Source of the DNA: Streptomyces sp. TRM49041
GTDB taxonomy: Bacteria > Actinomycetota > Actinomycetes > Streptomycetales > Streptomycetaceae
NCBI RefSeq assembly: GCF_008271805.1
Contig: NZ_VSRY01000016.1
Span: 17,636 to 81,635, forward strand
Direction: 5' to 3'
Length of the DNA: 64,000 nt
A program made the position numbers and the translations under genes. Positions 40,837 through 50,302 of the stretch are shown one piece after another; position 1 is the stretch's first letter, and every line of letters starts with the position of its first letter. The notes under the pieces were generated by a model, which saw nothing but the letters and a program-made list of their open reading frames with translations, had not been told where the DNA came from and made no database searches.

Positions 40837-42021
40837 ATGGTTTCTGCGTCCGTATCGGAAGCGTTCATGCGCGAACGGCTGGGCAGAGAGTGCCTGTACA
40901 TGCCGTCGTGCCGACTCGGTCTGTATGTCGCACTGCGGCACTGGTGCCCGCCCGGCGGGCGTGTCCTCATGTCGCCGGTCAACGACGACGTCATCTTCTT
41001 CGTCGTCCTAGCGGCCGGACTGCGGCCCGTACAGGCGCCGTTGAACGCGCACGACGCGTCGATCGACCCGGCGGCGGTCCCCGAGGAGGAGTGGCGCGGC
41101 CTGTCCGCGGTGCTCACCACCAATCTGTACGGCAACCCGGACCCGGCGCCGGAACTGGCCGCGAAGTGCGCCCGACTGGGCATCCCGCTGCTGGAGGACG
41201 CGGCGCACGCGATCGGTTCGCGGGTCGCGGGGCGGCCGGTCGGGACGTTCGGCGACGCGTCCGTGTTCAGCCTCTCCAAACACACCGGCGCCAAGACCGG
41301 CGGGTTCCTGGCGTTACGGGACCCGGGGCTGCGTGCGGAGCTGGCGCGGGCCAGGGACGAACTGCTGCACCCGGTGCGACGCACTGCCGAGCTGGCCTAT
41401 GTGGCCCGCCCGTACGCGGAGGCGGCGGTGCGCGGGCTCCGGCTGGTGAGGGCCGCGCGGGCCACGCTGCGGCTGCTCGGGCAGGAGGAGCGCGAGGAGA
41501 TCAGGATGCCCCTGCGCCCCGGCGAGCTGAAGCAGGCGGTGGACGCCGCGCCCGGGCTCGTACCGTTCCACTCGTGGGTCCGGGTCGACCTGCACGACTA
41601 CCGGCTGGCCCCGGGCCCGGCCCGGCTGCGCCGCACGCACCGGCTCCTGAGCCGCCTCGACGCCACCCTGGCCGCGCACCGGGCCGGTACGGAGCGGCTG
41701 CTCGCGTCGCCGTGGGCCGCGCCCGGCGCGGCGGCGGCGCCGCTCCAGCCGCTGTTCCGCGTGCCGCTGCTGGTCGCCGACCGGGACGCGGCCATCGCGG
41801 CCCTGGCCCGGCACCGGGTCACCACGGGGTATCTGTACGACCCGCCCCTCGACGACTACGCGGGCGCGGCGTTCACGGACGCGTCGCCCGCGCCGGCTCC
41901 CGCCCGCTGGTTCGCCCGGCACGCACTGCCCGCCGACCCGCTCGGGGCGGGCACCGTCCTGAGTGTCCTGCATGCCTCCGGTGCCCGGCCCGCGCCCCCT
42001 CCCGGCGAGAGCGGTGCCTGA
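40837..42021 (+). CDS. DegT/DnrJ/EryC1/StrS-type PLP aminotransferase-like protein
   Basis: The product has 394 residues. PLP-site features: TTNLYGNP (sugar-aminotransferase loop), the DAAHAIGS aspartate motif at 121-128 and the Schiff-base lysine K148 in SLSKHTGAKTGG. The N-terminus (YMPSCRLGLYVALR) fits the fold. The C-terminal half is divergent, so the substrate may not be a standard 4-keto sugar. A GGGGGG site precedes ATG 40837. Codon 160 is TTA (41314-41316), rare in Streptomyces and read by the bldA tRNA. It overlaps the flippase start by 8 nt. Confidence 0.83.
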   Translation: MVSASVSEAFMRERLGRECLYMPSCRLGLYVALRHWCPPGGRVLMSPVNDDVIFFVVLAAGLRPVQAPLNAHDASIDPAAVPEEEWRGLSAVLTTNLYGNPDPAPELAAKCARLGIPLLEDAAHAIGSRVAGRPVGTFGDASVFSLSKHTGAKTGGFLALRDPGLRAELARARDELLHPVRRTAELAYVARPYAEAAVRGLRLVRAARATLRLLGQEEREEIRMPLRPGELKQAVDAAPGLVPFHSWVRVDLHDYRLAPGPARLRRTHRLLSRLDATLAAHRAGTERLLASPWAAPGAAAAPLQPLFRVPLLVADRDAAIAALARHRVTTGYLYDPPLDDYAGAAFTDASPAPAPARWFARHALPADPLGAGTVLSVLHASGARPAPPPGESGA

Positions 42022-44287
42022 AAGGACCCGGCTGGAGCCGGACACCCCCACCAAGGCTCTCCCCCAGGGTCCCGTCTCCGCTCGACCCGCGGGAAACCCC
42101 GCGGCCTCCGAGAGCGACGGCGCCGTGGCGGAGAGAGCCGCCGCCGTGCCGCGCCCCAGCGGCGACTCGATGTTCCGCAACGCCTACGCGCTGATGCTCT
42201 CCACGGGCGTCTCCGCCGCGCTGGGCCTCGGATTCTGGCTGGTCGCCGCCCGCTACTACACCGAGGAGGCCGTGGGGCAGGGCTCCGCCGCCATCGCCGC
42301 GATGCGGCTCCTCGCCTCCATCACGGCCACCACGATGATCGGCGCGGTGGTGCGGTACGTGCCGAGGGCCGGGCGCGCGACCGGGCCGCTGGTGTGGCGG
42401 GCGTACGGCGTCAGCTCGCTGGTCGTGTGTGCCGCCTGCGCGGCGTTCCTGTTCACGCTGGACCTGTGGGGTCCGTCGTACGCGCCGCTGACCGGACTGC
42501 CGGCCGGGCTGTTCTTCACCAGCGCGTGTGTGGCCTGGGCGCTGCTCACCCTCCAGGACGGTGTCCTCACCGGGCTGCGCAAGGCGGTTTGGGTGCCGGT
42601 CGGGAACGCCGTGTTCTCGCTCGGCAAGCTGCTCCTGCTCGTGGTGTTCGCGACCTCGCTTCCGGTGCTGGGCATCTTCGTGTCGTGGGCGGCCGCCATC
42701 GGCCTGTCCGTGCTGCCGCTGGGCTGGCTGGTCTTCCGGAGGCTGATCCCCCGGCAGGCCGCCGCCGACCGCGACCGGGAGCCGCCCACGCCGCGCGAGA
42801 TGGGCCGGTTCCTCGCCGGGGACTCGGTGGGCGCGCTGTTCAGCCTCGCGATGATCAACCTGCTGCCGGTGATGGTCGCGGTCCGCTTCGACGCCGCGCA
42901 CAACGGCTACTTCTACACCGCGTACACCGTCGGCGGGACGATGGAGTTCATGGCCATCAACATGGCCTCGTCGCTGACGGCGCACGCGTCGCACAGTCCG
43001 GAGAGCCTCGCCGAGGGGGTGCGCGGCGCGTTGCGGCGGATGGCACTGCTGCTGGTGCCGGTCGTGTTCGTCCTCATCGCGTTCGCCCCGCTGATCCTGA
43101 CGCCGTTCGGCGCGGCGTACGCGGAGCACGGGACGACGGTGCTGCGGCTGCTGGCGGCCGCCGCCCTGCCGCGCGTCGCCGTCGAGCTGTACATCGGGGT
43201 GCTGCGGGTTCAGGGCCGCACGGGGACGCTGGCCGCCGTGCAGGGCGTCATGTGCACGCTGGTGCTGGGCAGCGCGGCGGTGCTGATGACGCCGGCGGGG
43301 ATAGCGGGCGCGGGCCTGGCGCTGCTGGTGTCCATGACGGTGATGGCGGTCGTGTCGGCGCCGGGGCTGCGGGCCGCGCTGACGGGACGCGAACCGGGAC
43401 GGCCGGCCTGGTCGCGGAGGCGGCCGCGCGTGAGCGCGACGGCCGGGTACGGAACACGCTGGGCGGCGGCGCGGGACGCCGCCCGGTCGCCCGCGCCGTC
43501 GTATCTGCCGGGCGGTCAGGACACGGAGACGCCCGCGTTCGGGTTCCCCGTCGTGTACACCGCCCGGGACGACGGCGCGGGCGGGGGCGCGGCCGTACGG
43601 GGCGGCGTACACGACGGGGAGGGCGTGGACGGGGAGGGCGTGGACGGGTCGGGGGGCGGTCGGGCGGTGGCGTGGCTGTGGCTGCTGCTCGGGCTGGCCG
43701 CCGGGCTGTTCTGGATACCGCTCGTCCGGCTGATACGGGTCCCCGGGGGCGGCGGCCACGAGCAGTTGTCCGGCACCGGGCTGCCGGCCGCGCTGCCGCC
43801 GGTCAGCGTCGTGGCGGGCGCCCTGCTGGTCGTGGTGTTCGCCGGGGCTCTGGCGCTGCCGCGCCCGCAGCCGGCCCTGGCCGTTACGGCACTGCTGGCC
43901 ACGGTGGCCGCGCTGCACTCGGGCCCGCTGCTGCTGGGCGTCGACCCGGCCCCGGCGGGCGGCCCGGGCGCGGAGGCGGGCGCGTCGCTCGTCGCCACGC
44001 TCGCGGCTCTGGAGGCGGACGGCCGGGGCGTGGTGCTGGCCGCGCTGCCCCTCGTACTGCAGGCGCTGTGCCTGGCGCTGGCGGCGGTTGCCCTGTGGGC
44101 GCTGGGCGTGCCGGGGCGGGCCGTGGCGGGCGCGGTGTGGGTGCTGGCGGTGGCGGGGTGGGCGGCGCAGGAGGTGTTCGCCGCGGCCGCGGTGCCCGTC
44201 TCCGCGGGGCTGTGCGCGGCGGCCGCGGCGGCACTCGTGGCGGCCCGCCGCCGGGGGCCCCGGGGCGACCGGCCGGGTGGGGAGTGA
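42014..44287 (+). CDS. Second polysaccharide flippase with extra C-terminal membrane region
   Basis: The product has 757 residues from GTG 42014. A polar leader of about 50 precedes a MOP-superfamily flippase core of about 430 residues (12 helices, starting MFRNAYALMLSTGVSAALGLGFWLVAARYYT). A polar linker with EGVDGEGVDG repeats follows, then a C-terminal part with about 6 more helices and no family I recognise. Translation may instead begin at ATG 42170. The extension is unusual for Wzx and could couple export to another partner. It is cotranscribed with the aminotransferase. Confidence 0.78.
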   Translation: MPERTRLEPDTPTKALPQGPVSARPAGNPAASESDGAVAERAAAVPRPSGDSMFRNAYALMLSTGVSAALGLGFWLVAARYYTEEAVGQGSAAIAAMRLLASITATTMIGAVVRYVPRAGRATGPLVWRAYGVSSLVVCAACAAFLFTLDLWGPSYAPLTGLPAGLFFTSACVAWALLTLQDGVLTGLRKAVWVPVGNAVFSLGKLLLLVVFATSLPVLGIFVSWAAAIGLSVLPLGWLVFRRLIPRQAAADRDREPPTPREMGRFLAGDSVGALFSLAMINLLPVMVAVRFDAAHNGYFYTAYTVGGTMEFMAINMASSLTAHASHSPESLAEGVRGALRRMALLLVPVVFVLIAFAPLILTPFGAAYAEHGTTVLRLLAAAALPRVAVELYIGVLRVQGRTGTLAAVQGVMCTLVLGSAAVLMTPAGIAGAGLALLVSMTVMAVVSAPGLRAALTGREPGRPAWSRRRPRVSATAGYGTRWAAARDAARSPAPSYLPGGQDTETPAFGFPVVYTARDDGAGGGAAVRGGVHDGEGVDGEGVDGSGGGRAVAWLWLLLGLAAGLFWIPLVRLIRVPGGGGHEQLSGTGLPAALPPVSVVAGALLVVVFAGALALPRPQPALAVTALLATVAALHSGPLLLGVDPAPAGGPGAEAGASLVATLAALEADGRGVVLAALPLVLQALCLALAAVALWALGVPGRAVAGAVWVLAVAGWAAQEVFAAAAVPVSAGLCAAAAAALVAARRRGPRGDRPGGE

Positions 44288-44321
44288 CCGCCCGGCGGGG
44301 GTGCGACCGGTGCGGCCGGGC

Positions 44322-45455
44322 TCAGCGGGTCGGGACCGGCTGGCGGAAGTAGGCGTCCTTCCCCGCCTCGCGGTACCCCTCAAGGGCGGGGCCTTCGTTG
44401 ACGGTGAGGTCGCAGCCCTTGCCCGGCACCGGCCGGTTCCAGTGGACCAGCGCCCTGACCTTCGGCAGTTCGGGCACGACGTCCGGGATCGCGGCGTACC
44501 AGTCCCGCTGCCGCTGTGGCCGCTCCGGGTCGGGCGCGGTGGCGAACTCGGCGAGCATCAGCGGCTTGTCGGCCGAGATGTTGGCGCGCAGCCAGTCGTA
44601 CGAGGGGCGCTGGCTGCGGTCGAAGTCGAGCCAGTTGGTGCTGTTGTGGCAGAGGTAGTAGTTGTACTGGTCCATGCCGATCCAGTCGACGTACGCGTCG
44701 CCGGGGTAGAGCCGCTTCATCTGCTCGGCGTGCCCGAGGTAGCCGGACACGGTCCACACCCACACCACGTTGTCGACGCCGAGCTGCCGGAACCGGTCGT
44801 GGAGATGGCGCCAGGCGGCGACGAACTCCTCGGGGGTGCCCGCGCCCTCCTTGATCCTGAAGTCGGTCTCCTGGTCGAAGGAGAGGAAGACGCGCTTGCC
44901 GTACGCCTTGATGCGGCGGGCCTGCGGGTCGATGATGTCCCGGTCGTACCGGCCGGAGGCGATGTTCTTCCAGCCGAGCTGGGTCTCCGTCCAGTCGGCG
45001 TGGTGGGGTTCGGTCCAGACGGTGGACTCCCAGGCGAGCATCAGCAGCCGGTCGCGGCCGAGTTCCTGCTCGTCGGGGGTGAGCAGTTCACCGTCGAGCG
45101 GGGTCTTCGACATGTCGTGGTAGTTGTAGACGAGATCCAGCCTGCGGCCGATCTTCTTCTCGAAGGTGAGGACGGCGTCCTTGAGTGAGCCGTTCTCCGC
45201 GTACGGCACATAGGCGCCCCACCAGGCGCCGCAGGGCGGTTCGAGTAATCGGCCGGGGGCGCACGGCCCCTTGGGCAGGTCGCCGGACGCGGCGTTCGCC
45301 GGGAGCCCCGGGCCGGGGCGGCCGTCGCCGTCGTCGGAGCGGGTGATCCAGACGCCGGCCCCGATGAGCAGGACGCCGACGAGGGCGAGCGCGACCGTGA
45401 CGTAGTAGTCCCTGCCGGGGCGCCGGCCGGGAGGTCCGGGGAGCCGTACCGTCAT
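44322..45455 (-). CDS. Membrane-anchored glycoside hydrolase, family 26-like
   Basis: The product has 377 residues: an uncleaved N-terminal membrane helix at 19-37, then an extracellular TIM-barrel of the GH26 (beta-mannanase-type) group. Candidate catalytic acids are E196 in FLSFDQETD and E303 in MLAEFAT; DWIGMDQYNYY lines the site. It would cleave a beta-mannan-like or self-made exopolysaccharide and may trim or release polymer. The ATG overlaps the stop of the upstream membrane protein (ATGA). Confidence 0.8.
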   Translation of the reverse strand: MTVRLPGPPGRRPGRDYYVTVALALVGVLLIGAGVWITRSDDGDGRPGPGLPANAASGDLPKGPCAPGRLLEPPCGAWWGAYVPYAENGSLKDAVLTFEKKIGRRLDLVYNYHDMSKTPLDGELLTPDEQELGRDRLLMLAWESTVWTEPHHADWTETQLGWKNIASGRYDRDIIDPQARRIKAYGKRVFLSFDQETDFRIKEGAGTPEEFVAAWRHLHDRFRQLGVDNVVWVWTVSGYLGHAEQMKRLYPGDAYVDWIGMDQYNYYLCHNSTNWLDFDRSQRPSYDWLRANISADKPLMLAEFATAPDPERPQRQRDWYAAIPDVVPELPKVRALVHWNRPVPGKGCDLTVNEGPALEGYREAGKDAYFRQPVPTR

Positions 45456-45901
45456 CGGCTGCTCCCGGAGGGCACTTCAGGGGGCGCCATCCCACGGGTC
45501 TCCGCGTCTCGCGTCGTCTCCGCGTCACGCGTCGTCTCCGCCCCGCGCGCCTCCTCCGCCGCACGCGCCCCCAGCGGGAGCGGAGCACCCGGCAGGGCGG
45601 CCGCGGCCGTGGTGAACGCGGCCAGCGCGCCCAGGAACACGGCCACGGAGAACGCCTCCAGCAGGAACAGCGATGTCGCGGTGAGCGTGGCCAGCGCGAG
45701 GCTGAGCGGCGCTGCGAGCGCGACGGCCTCCAGCCGGGCGCCCGGCCGCGGCGCCAGCAGCGCGAGGCCGGGCCCGAAGGCGACGAATCCGAGCACGGGC
45801 AGCCAGCGCAGCGGCGAGCCGCCGGGCAGCGCGGTCGCGGCGAGGGCGAGCCAGCCGGAGACCGCCAGTCCCACTCTGATCTGTGTACGGGTGAGCTGCA
45901 T
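45452..45901 (-). CDS. Small membrane protein of unknown function
   Basis: The product has 149 residues with four hydrophobic segments (about 8-25, 31-50, 60-80 and 86-108) and a charged tail containing a short repeat (ETTRDAETTRDAET). I recognise no family. It is translationally coupled to the GH26-like enzyme downstream and follows the large membrane glycosyltransferase gene, so it is likely an accessory part of that glycan machine. Confidence 0.7.
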   Translation of the reverse strand: MQLTRTQIRVGLAVSGWLALAATALPGGSPLRWLPVLGFVAFGPGLALLAPRPGARLEAVALAAPLSLALATLTATSLFLLEAFSVAVFLGALAAFTTAAAALPGAPLPLGARAAEEARGAETTRDAETTRDAETRGMAPPEVPSGSSR

Positions 45902-45922
45902 GGCGACCTCCAGTCACCGGGT

Positions 45923-46006
45923 TCACGGGCTGTGCATCACGGGCTGTGCGTCACGGGCTGTGCATCACGGGCTGTGCGTCACGGGCTGTGGATCACGGGC
46001 TGTGGA
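45923..46006. repeat. Six tandem copies of a 14-bp unit
   Basis: Six near-perfect copies of TCACGGGCTGTGCA run from the last codons and stop of the membrane glycosyltransferase gene into the gap before the next gene. The array seems to have grown from that stop (CACAGCCCGTGA, minus strand). It places TGA stops at intervals in all frames. Confidence 0.9.
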
Positions 46007-48026
46007 CGAGGACGACCCCGTGCTCGTTCTCCTCCACGACGCGGAAGAGCGGCGAGCGCTTCAGGGCGTCCCGCAGGGTGGCGAAGCCGCCGGGCGGCAG
46101 ATAGCCCTCACCGATGACGGCCTTCTCCTGCGTCGCGGTGAGGATCACGTACGCGGGGCGGCCCTCCGGGATGCCGGCCGCCAGGTAGCCGGCCGGGTCC
46201 TTGAGCATCTTCAGGTTCTCGGGGACGTCCTGCTCGGTGAAGAACCAGCGCTCGTAGTGGTCGTAGCGGGTGTACGCGCCGGGGAACGACCCGCTCGTCG
46301 CCATGACCAGCGCACCGTCGGGCGCCCGGTCGTAGCCGCGGCGTACGAGGGCGAGTTCGCCGGGGGCCGCGTAGTGCATGCCCTCCTTGCCGTAGTACGA
46401 GGGCAGGAACCCGCCCAGCAGTGCGACGAGCACCACCGGCAGCACCACGGCCGTGCCGCGCCGCGCGACGCGCCACCCCCGCCCGACGGACCCGGCGGCG
46501 GGCACCAGGGCCGCCGCGGCGAAGAACGCCGTACCGGGGAGTCCGAACAGATAGACGCGGAAGAGCATTTCGCCGCCGTAGTCGTTCACGGCGAACATCG
46601 GCAGGGGCGCGGCGGAGGCGAGCAGCAGAGGCAGGGCGCCGCGTACGAGCTTGCGGCGTACGAGGACGGCGGTGCCCGCGAGTGCGGCGAGGGCGAGCAC
46701 CATCAGGATGTTGGCCGCGCCGACCAGCTCGGGCCCGGGCCCGGTGGGCTCCCCGGCGTACCCGGCACGGGAGTTGCCGAGCAGGTCGCCCGCGGACTCG
46801 CGCAGGCTGCTCATGGTCTCCAGGAACAACACCCGCCCCATCGTCAGGTCCCACACCAGCATCACCAGGCCCGCGACGGCGAGCAGCCCGAGGTTGCGGT
46901 AGCGGCGCGTGAGGCAGAGCGCGCCGAGTGTGGCGCAGAGCATGACGGGGGTGAGCTGGTGGGAGGCGTTGATGGTGGCGATCAGCGGGATCAGCAGCAG
47001 CACGGCGAGCGCGCGGTGCCGTCTGTCGCTCGCCGCGGGGACAGGGGCGGCGGCCGGGTCGAGGTGGACGCGGTCGCGCAGGGGTCCGGCGGACCCGGGC
47101 CGTACGAAGTGCCGTACGACGACGGCGAAGACGGTCAGGTACAGCAGATAGGAGAACCCCTGCGGGGAGAGGTAGTCCTGCCCGACCCAGTTGGCGAGCT
47201 GGAAGATCCAGACGCCCGTCCACACGAGCCGCCAGTCGTCGGTGAAGGTCCGGTAGACCAGGACGAGGACCGGCAGCATGAGCAGGCCGAGGGCTACGGG
47301 CGCCCAGTTGATGTAGGAGGCGGCCCCCTCGACGCCGAAGGCCCGGACGAGCGCGCCGTTGAGGGCGAAGAAGCCGGGCCACTGGTCGTACGCGCCCATG
47401 CCGCCCGACAGTTCGGGGTACGGGTGGACGGTGCCCTCGGCGAGCAGCCGCGTGATCACCTCGTCGTGCTTGGCGGCCCAGGCGTACCGCACCGAGTCGT
47501 ACAGCACCGGCGGCGGCGCCTTGAGCGCGAAGAGCATCGCCACGACGTACGCGGCGGGCCACCAGGGAGCGGTCCCGGCGCGGCGCAGCGCGACGACGAA
47601 TCCGGCGGTGAGGACGGCGAGGGAGGCGTAGTAGGCCACCGGGAAGCGGTCGAGAAGCCCGTAGTCCCCGATGTGGCGGAAGCCGATGCGAGGGAGGGCG
47701 TACGTCCACAGGGCGGCGGCGACGAGCAGCGGCAGCCAGCAGAACACCACCTGGGGGTGGAGGAGGGGCAGCCGTACGGGGCCGGAGGGCGGGGGCGGCT
47801 GCACGGCGTCGGCCTCGGCTTCGGCTTTCGCGGCGTGGCCGAAGCCGAGGCCCGGGCCGTCGCCGGGGCCGCCGGGGCCGTCGCCGCCGCGGAAGCCGGG
47901 GCCGTCGCCGCCGCGGAAGCCGTCGCCGCCACCGTCGCGGACGCCGCCGCTGTCGTCGATTCCGGTCCGCTCCCCCGGTGGCAGCTCGCTGCCCTCGGTG
48001 GCTGGTGCGGGCACGCGTTGCTGCAC
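45993..48026 (-). CDS. Polytopic membrane protein, GT-C-like glycosyltransferase
   Basis: The product has 677 residues: a Gly/Asp-rich cytoplasmic leader (about 80 residues, with GGDGPGFRGG repeats), then about 12 membrane helices with a large first extracytoplasmic loop (LYDSVRYAWAAKHDEV, HPYPELSGGMGAYDQWPGFF) and a C-terminal soluble domain (ALVMATSGSFPGAYTRYDHYERWF) of the type seen in GT-C enzymes. GTG 48026 follows GGGGGGAG; longer starts run into the promoter region. It likely uses a polyprenyl-phosphate sugar outside the membrane. Acceptor unknown. Confidence 0.75.
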   Translation of the reverse strand: MQQRVPAPATEGSELPPGERTGIDDSGGVRDGGGDGFRGGDGPGFRGGDGPGGPGDGPGLGFGHAAKAEAEADAVQPPPPSGPVRLPLLHPQVVFCWLPLLVAAALWTYALPRIGFRHIGDYGLLDRFPVAYYASLAVLTAGFVVALRRAGTAPWWPAAYVVAMLFALKAPPPVLYDSVRYAWAAKHDEVITRLLAEGTVHPYPELSGGMGAYDQWPGFFALNGALVRAFGVEGAASYINWAPVALGLLMLPVLVLVYRTFTDDWRLVWTGVWIFQLANWVGQDYLSPQGFSYLLYLTVFAVVVRHFVRPGSAGPLRDRVHLDPAAAPVPAASDRRHRALAVLLLIPLIATINASHQLTPVMLCATLGALCLTRRYRNLGLLAVAGLVMLVWDLTMGRVLFLETMSSLRESAGDLLGNSRAGYAGEPTGPGPELVGAANILMVLALAALAGTAVLVRRKLVRGALPLLLASAAPLPMFAVNDYGGEMLFRVYLFGLPGTAFFAAAALVPAAGSVGRGWRVARRGTAVVLPVVLVALLGGFLPSYYGKEGMHYAAPGELALVRRGYDRAPDGALVMATSGSFPGAYTRYDHYERWFFTEQDVPENLKMLKDPAGYLAAGIPEGRPAYVILTATQEKAVIGEGYLPPGGFATLRDALKRSPLFRVVEENEHGVVLVHSP

Positions 48027-48162
48027 GGTGCGACTCCCCCCACGAATCCCCTCAGCGAAGTATAGGAACATCCTCCGCGTTTGGGTGGCTGTCGTACACC
48101 CTTGGTACACAAGGGAGTTGATCGTCCGAGTTGATCCGTTCCAGGCCGTCTCCCGACGGATG

Positions 48163-48960
48163 TCACCCCGCGAATTCCGGCCCACCGCGCACGACGGCCC
48201 GGGCCCTGCGGTAGAGCCGCCAGCCGACGGTGGCGGGCGAGTCGGGGTACGGGGCGGTCCGGGCCCCCCGCCCGGCCATCCAGTCCTCGACGTCGGCGAC
48301 GGTGTGGCCTCGGCGGACGATGAGCCGGGCGATGCGGTACGTCTCGTCCGTCCGCGAGCTGAGCGCGTGCCGGACGGCGACGGCCGAGGTGTACCCGGCG
48401 GCGCGGGCGGCGTGGCGCACGGCGCGGCTGTTGTAGCCGTGCGGGTAGGCGAGGTGGGTCACGGCGTGCCCGAGCGCACCCTCCAGGACAAGCCTGGACT
48501 CGCGCAGCTCCCGGCGGAGGTCGCGGGGCGTGAGCGTGTCGAGCTGCGGGTGCGTGACGGTGTGGGCGCCGATCTCGATGCCGTACTGCTCCAGCCGCGG
48601 GGCCTGGCCGAGCGCCATCATGGGCGCGGGCGGCAGGAGGCTGGACCGGCCCGGCGTGATGGCCCCGGTGGTGAGGTAGGCGGTGGCGGGCAGGGAGCGG
48701 GCCGCCAGGGCTTCGGCGGTGGGCCCCGGCAGGTCGGCGAAGCCGTCGTCGAAGGTGAGGACGACGGCCCGCTCCGGGAGGTCGCCGCGCCCGGCGAGAT
48801 GGTCGGCCAGCACGGACAGGGGTACGGCCGAGCGCCCGCTGCCGACGACGGCGTCGAGGTGTTCACGGAACTGCTGGGGCGTGACGGTGAACTCGGCGAT
48901 CCAGTCGGGCGGGTCGTCCATGACGGCGTGGTAGAGGAGCACGGGAATGGCGGGTCGCAT
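48163..48960 (-). CDS. Polysaccharide deacetylase (NodB / CE4)
   Basis: The product has 265 residues. NodB motif 1 is TFDDG with D71-D72, and motif 2 is GAHTVTHPQL with H133 and H137 as zinc ligands. YPHGYNS is the later YPxG motif. I see no signal peptide, so it may act on intracellular or lipid-linked glycan, or leave by another route. It is the last gene of a tight three-gene operon with the GT2 and FemAB-like genes. Confidence 0.9.
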   Translation of the reverse strand: MRPAIPVLLYHAVMDDPPDWIAEFTVTPQQFREHLDAVVGSGRSAVPLSVLADHLAGRGDLPERAVVLTFDDGFADLPGPTAEALAARSLPATAYLTTGAITPGRSSLLPPAPMMALGQAPRLEQYGIEIGAHTVTHPQLDTLTPRDLRRELRESRLVLEGALGHAVTHLAYPHGYNSRAVRHAARAAGYTSAVAVRHALSSRTDETYRIARLIVRRGHTVADVEDWMAGRGARTAPYPDSPATVGWRLYRRARAVVRGGPEFAG

Positions 48961-48961
48961 G

Positions 48962-50302
48962 TCACCTCCCGGGGAAGCCGGTGCCGCGCGTCCGGCGACG
49001 CGCCTTCAGGTATCCGATCGGACCGTGCAGCATGCCGCGCCGCTCCAGACGGGAGAGCTCACGGGGCCAGGGGTGGTCGTGACCGCCGTGCTCCCCGGGC
49101 ACGCCGCCGGCCGCCCCGCTGGCGTCGGCCGCCCCGCCCGTGCCGGCCGCCCCGCTCACACCGCCCGTACCGGCCGCCCCGCCTCCGCGACTGGCGGTCA
49201 TGGCCCTGGCGTGGGCGAGCCCGCGGGGCAGCCGGGCCAGGAGGGCGGGCAGGAGGGCGGGACGGCGTACGAGGAGGGCGGTGAGGTACGCGGTGAGGCC
49301 GGCGCCGTACCCGTACGCCTGGTTCCTGAGGTCCTGCCAGGTCTCGCGGTGGTGGTGCCAGACGACGGCGTCGGGCGTGTAGCGGAGCCGGTGCCCGGCG
49401 GTGAGGACGCGGACGAACCCGTACAGGTCGTCGCCGCCGCGCGCGGGGGTCCCGGTCCCGGTCGCCGGATCGAAGCCGCCGACGTCCCTGAGGGCCTGCG
49501 CGCGGAACGCCATGTTGGCGCCGGAGCCGAAGCGCCCGGCGGTGAACGGGAAGAGCGGCTCGTCGTCGGGCGGCCGGTGGGGGTCGTAGTCGCGGGGCCG
49601 GAAGCCCTTGGCGAACCCGCCGTGGCTTTCCAGGAGGAGCTGGGCGGGCGTCTGGAGGCGGGCGGGCAGGATGAGCCCGGTGACGCATCCGATGCGCGGG
49701 TCCTCGGCGAAGGGCGCGGTGAGCGCGGTCAGCCACCCCGGGTCGGCGACGACGTCGTCGTCGGTGAAGGCGAGGACGGGGCCGCCGGCGACGGCGAGCC
49801 CGCGGTTGTGGGCGACGGCGAGGCCGGGGGTGTCCTCACGGACGTACCGGACGCGGTCGGCGTACGTGCGCCGGACCAGCTCCTCGGTGGCGCCGCTGAG
49901 AGGCGCGTTGTCGACGACGACGATGTCGTAGTCGGGATGGTCCTGGTCGAGCAGTGAGTCGAGCGCACGGGCGAGTTGCCCGGAACGCTCGCGGGTGGCG
50001 ACGACGACGGAGGTACGGGGCGGGCGGGCCGACTGCGCGGCGGCCGCCGCCGCTTCACGCCCCCGGACCCGCTCGCGGGCGGCCCGCAGGAGGCGGTCCC
50101 CCGGCTCCTCGCCCTCCGGTACGTGGACGAGCAGGGTGGCGGCGGGCCGGCCGCGGACCCGGACGAGGGCGTAGACGTACGCCCCGGGCCGGGGCGGGAC
50201 CCCGCCGGGCGCGGGACGTAAGGACAGCAGAGCCCCGTCACCGGAATCGAGATCGACCTGGACGACGGCAACCGGCGCTTCCGGCAGCGGCACATCAGCC
50301 AT
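48962..50302 (-). CDS. Glycosyltransferase family 2
   Basis: The product has 446 residues: an N-terminal domain of about 95 residues of its own, then a GT-A domain (TSVVVATRERSGQLARAL, IVVVDN, metal-binding TDDD) and a long acceptor region with DDLYGFVRVL and H-x-H near DAVVWHHHRE. A Gly/Ala-rich insertion near 395-425 is low complexity. ATG 50302 has GGGGGA 6 nt upstream. It would add a sugar to a glycan or lipid. It overlaps the upstream gene by 8 nt. Confidence 0.88.
   Translation of the reverse strand: MADVPLPEAPVAVVQVDLDSGDGALLSLRPAPGGVPPRPGAYVYALVRVRGRPAATLLVHVPEGEEPGDRLLRAARERVRGREAAAAAAQSARPPRTSVVVATRERSGQLARALDSLLDQDHPDYDIVVVDNAPLSGATEELVRRTYADRVRYVREDTPGLAVAHNRGLAVAGGPVLAFTDDDVVADPGWLTALTAPFAEDPRIGCVTGLILPARLQTPAQLLLESHGGFAKGFRPRDYDPHRPPDDEPLFPFTAGRFGSGANMAFRAQALRDVGGFDPATGTGTPARGGDDLYGFVRVLTAGHRLRYTPDAVVWHHHRETWQDLRNQAYGYGAGLTAYLTALLVRRPALLPALLARLPRGLAHARAMTASRGGGAAGTGGVSGAAGTGGAADASGAAGGVPGEHGGHDHPWPRELSRLERRGMLHGPIGYLKARRRTRGTGFPGR

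Noticed and set aside
45923..46006. Possible CRISPR-like repeat array
   Set aside because: Units are contiguous 14-mers without spacers and no cas genes are present; it is a simple tandem repeat.
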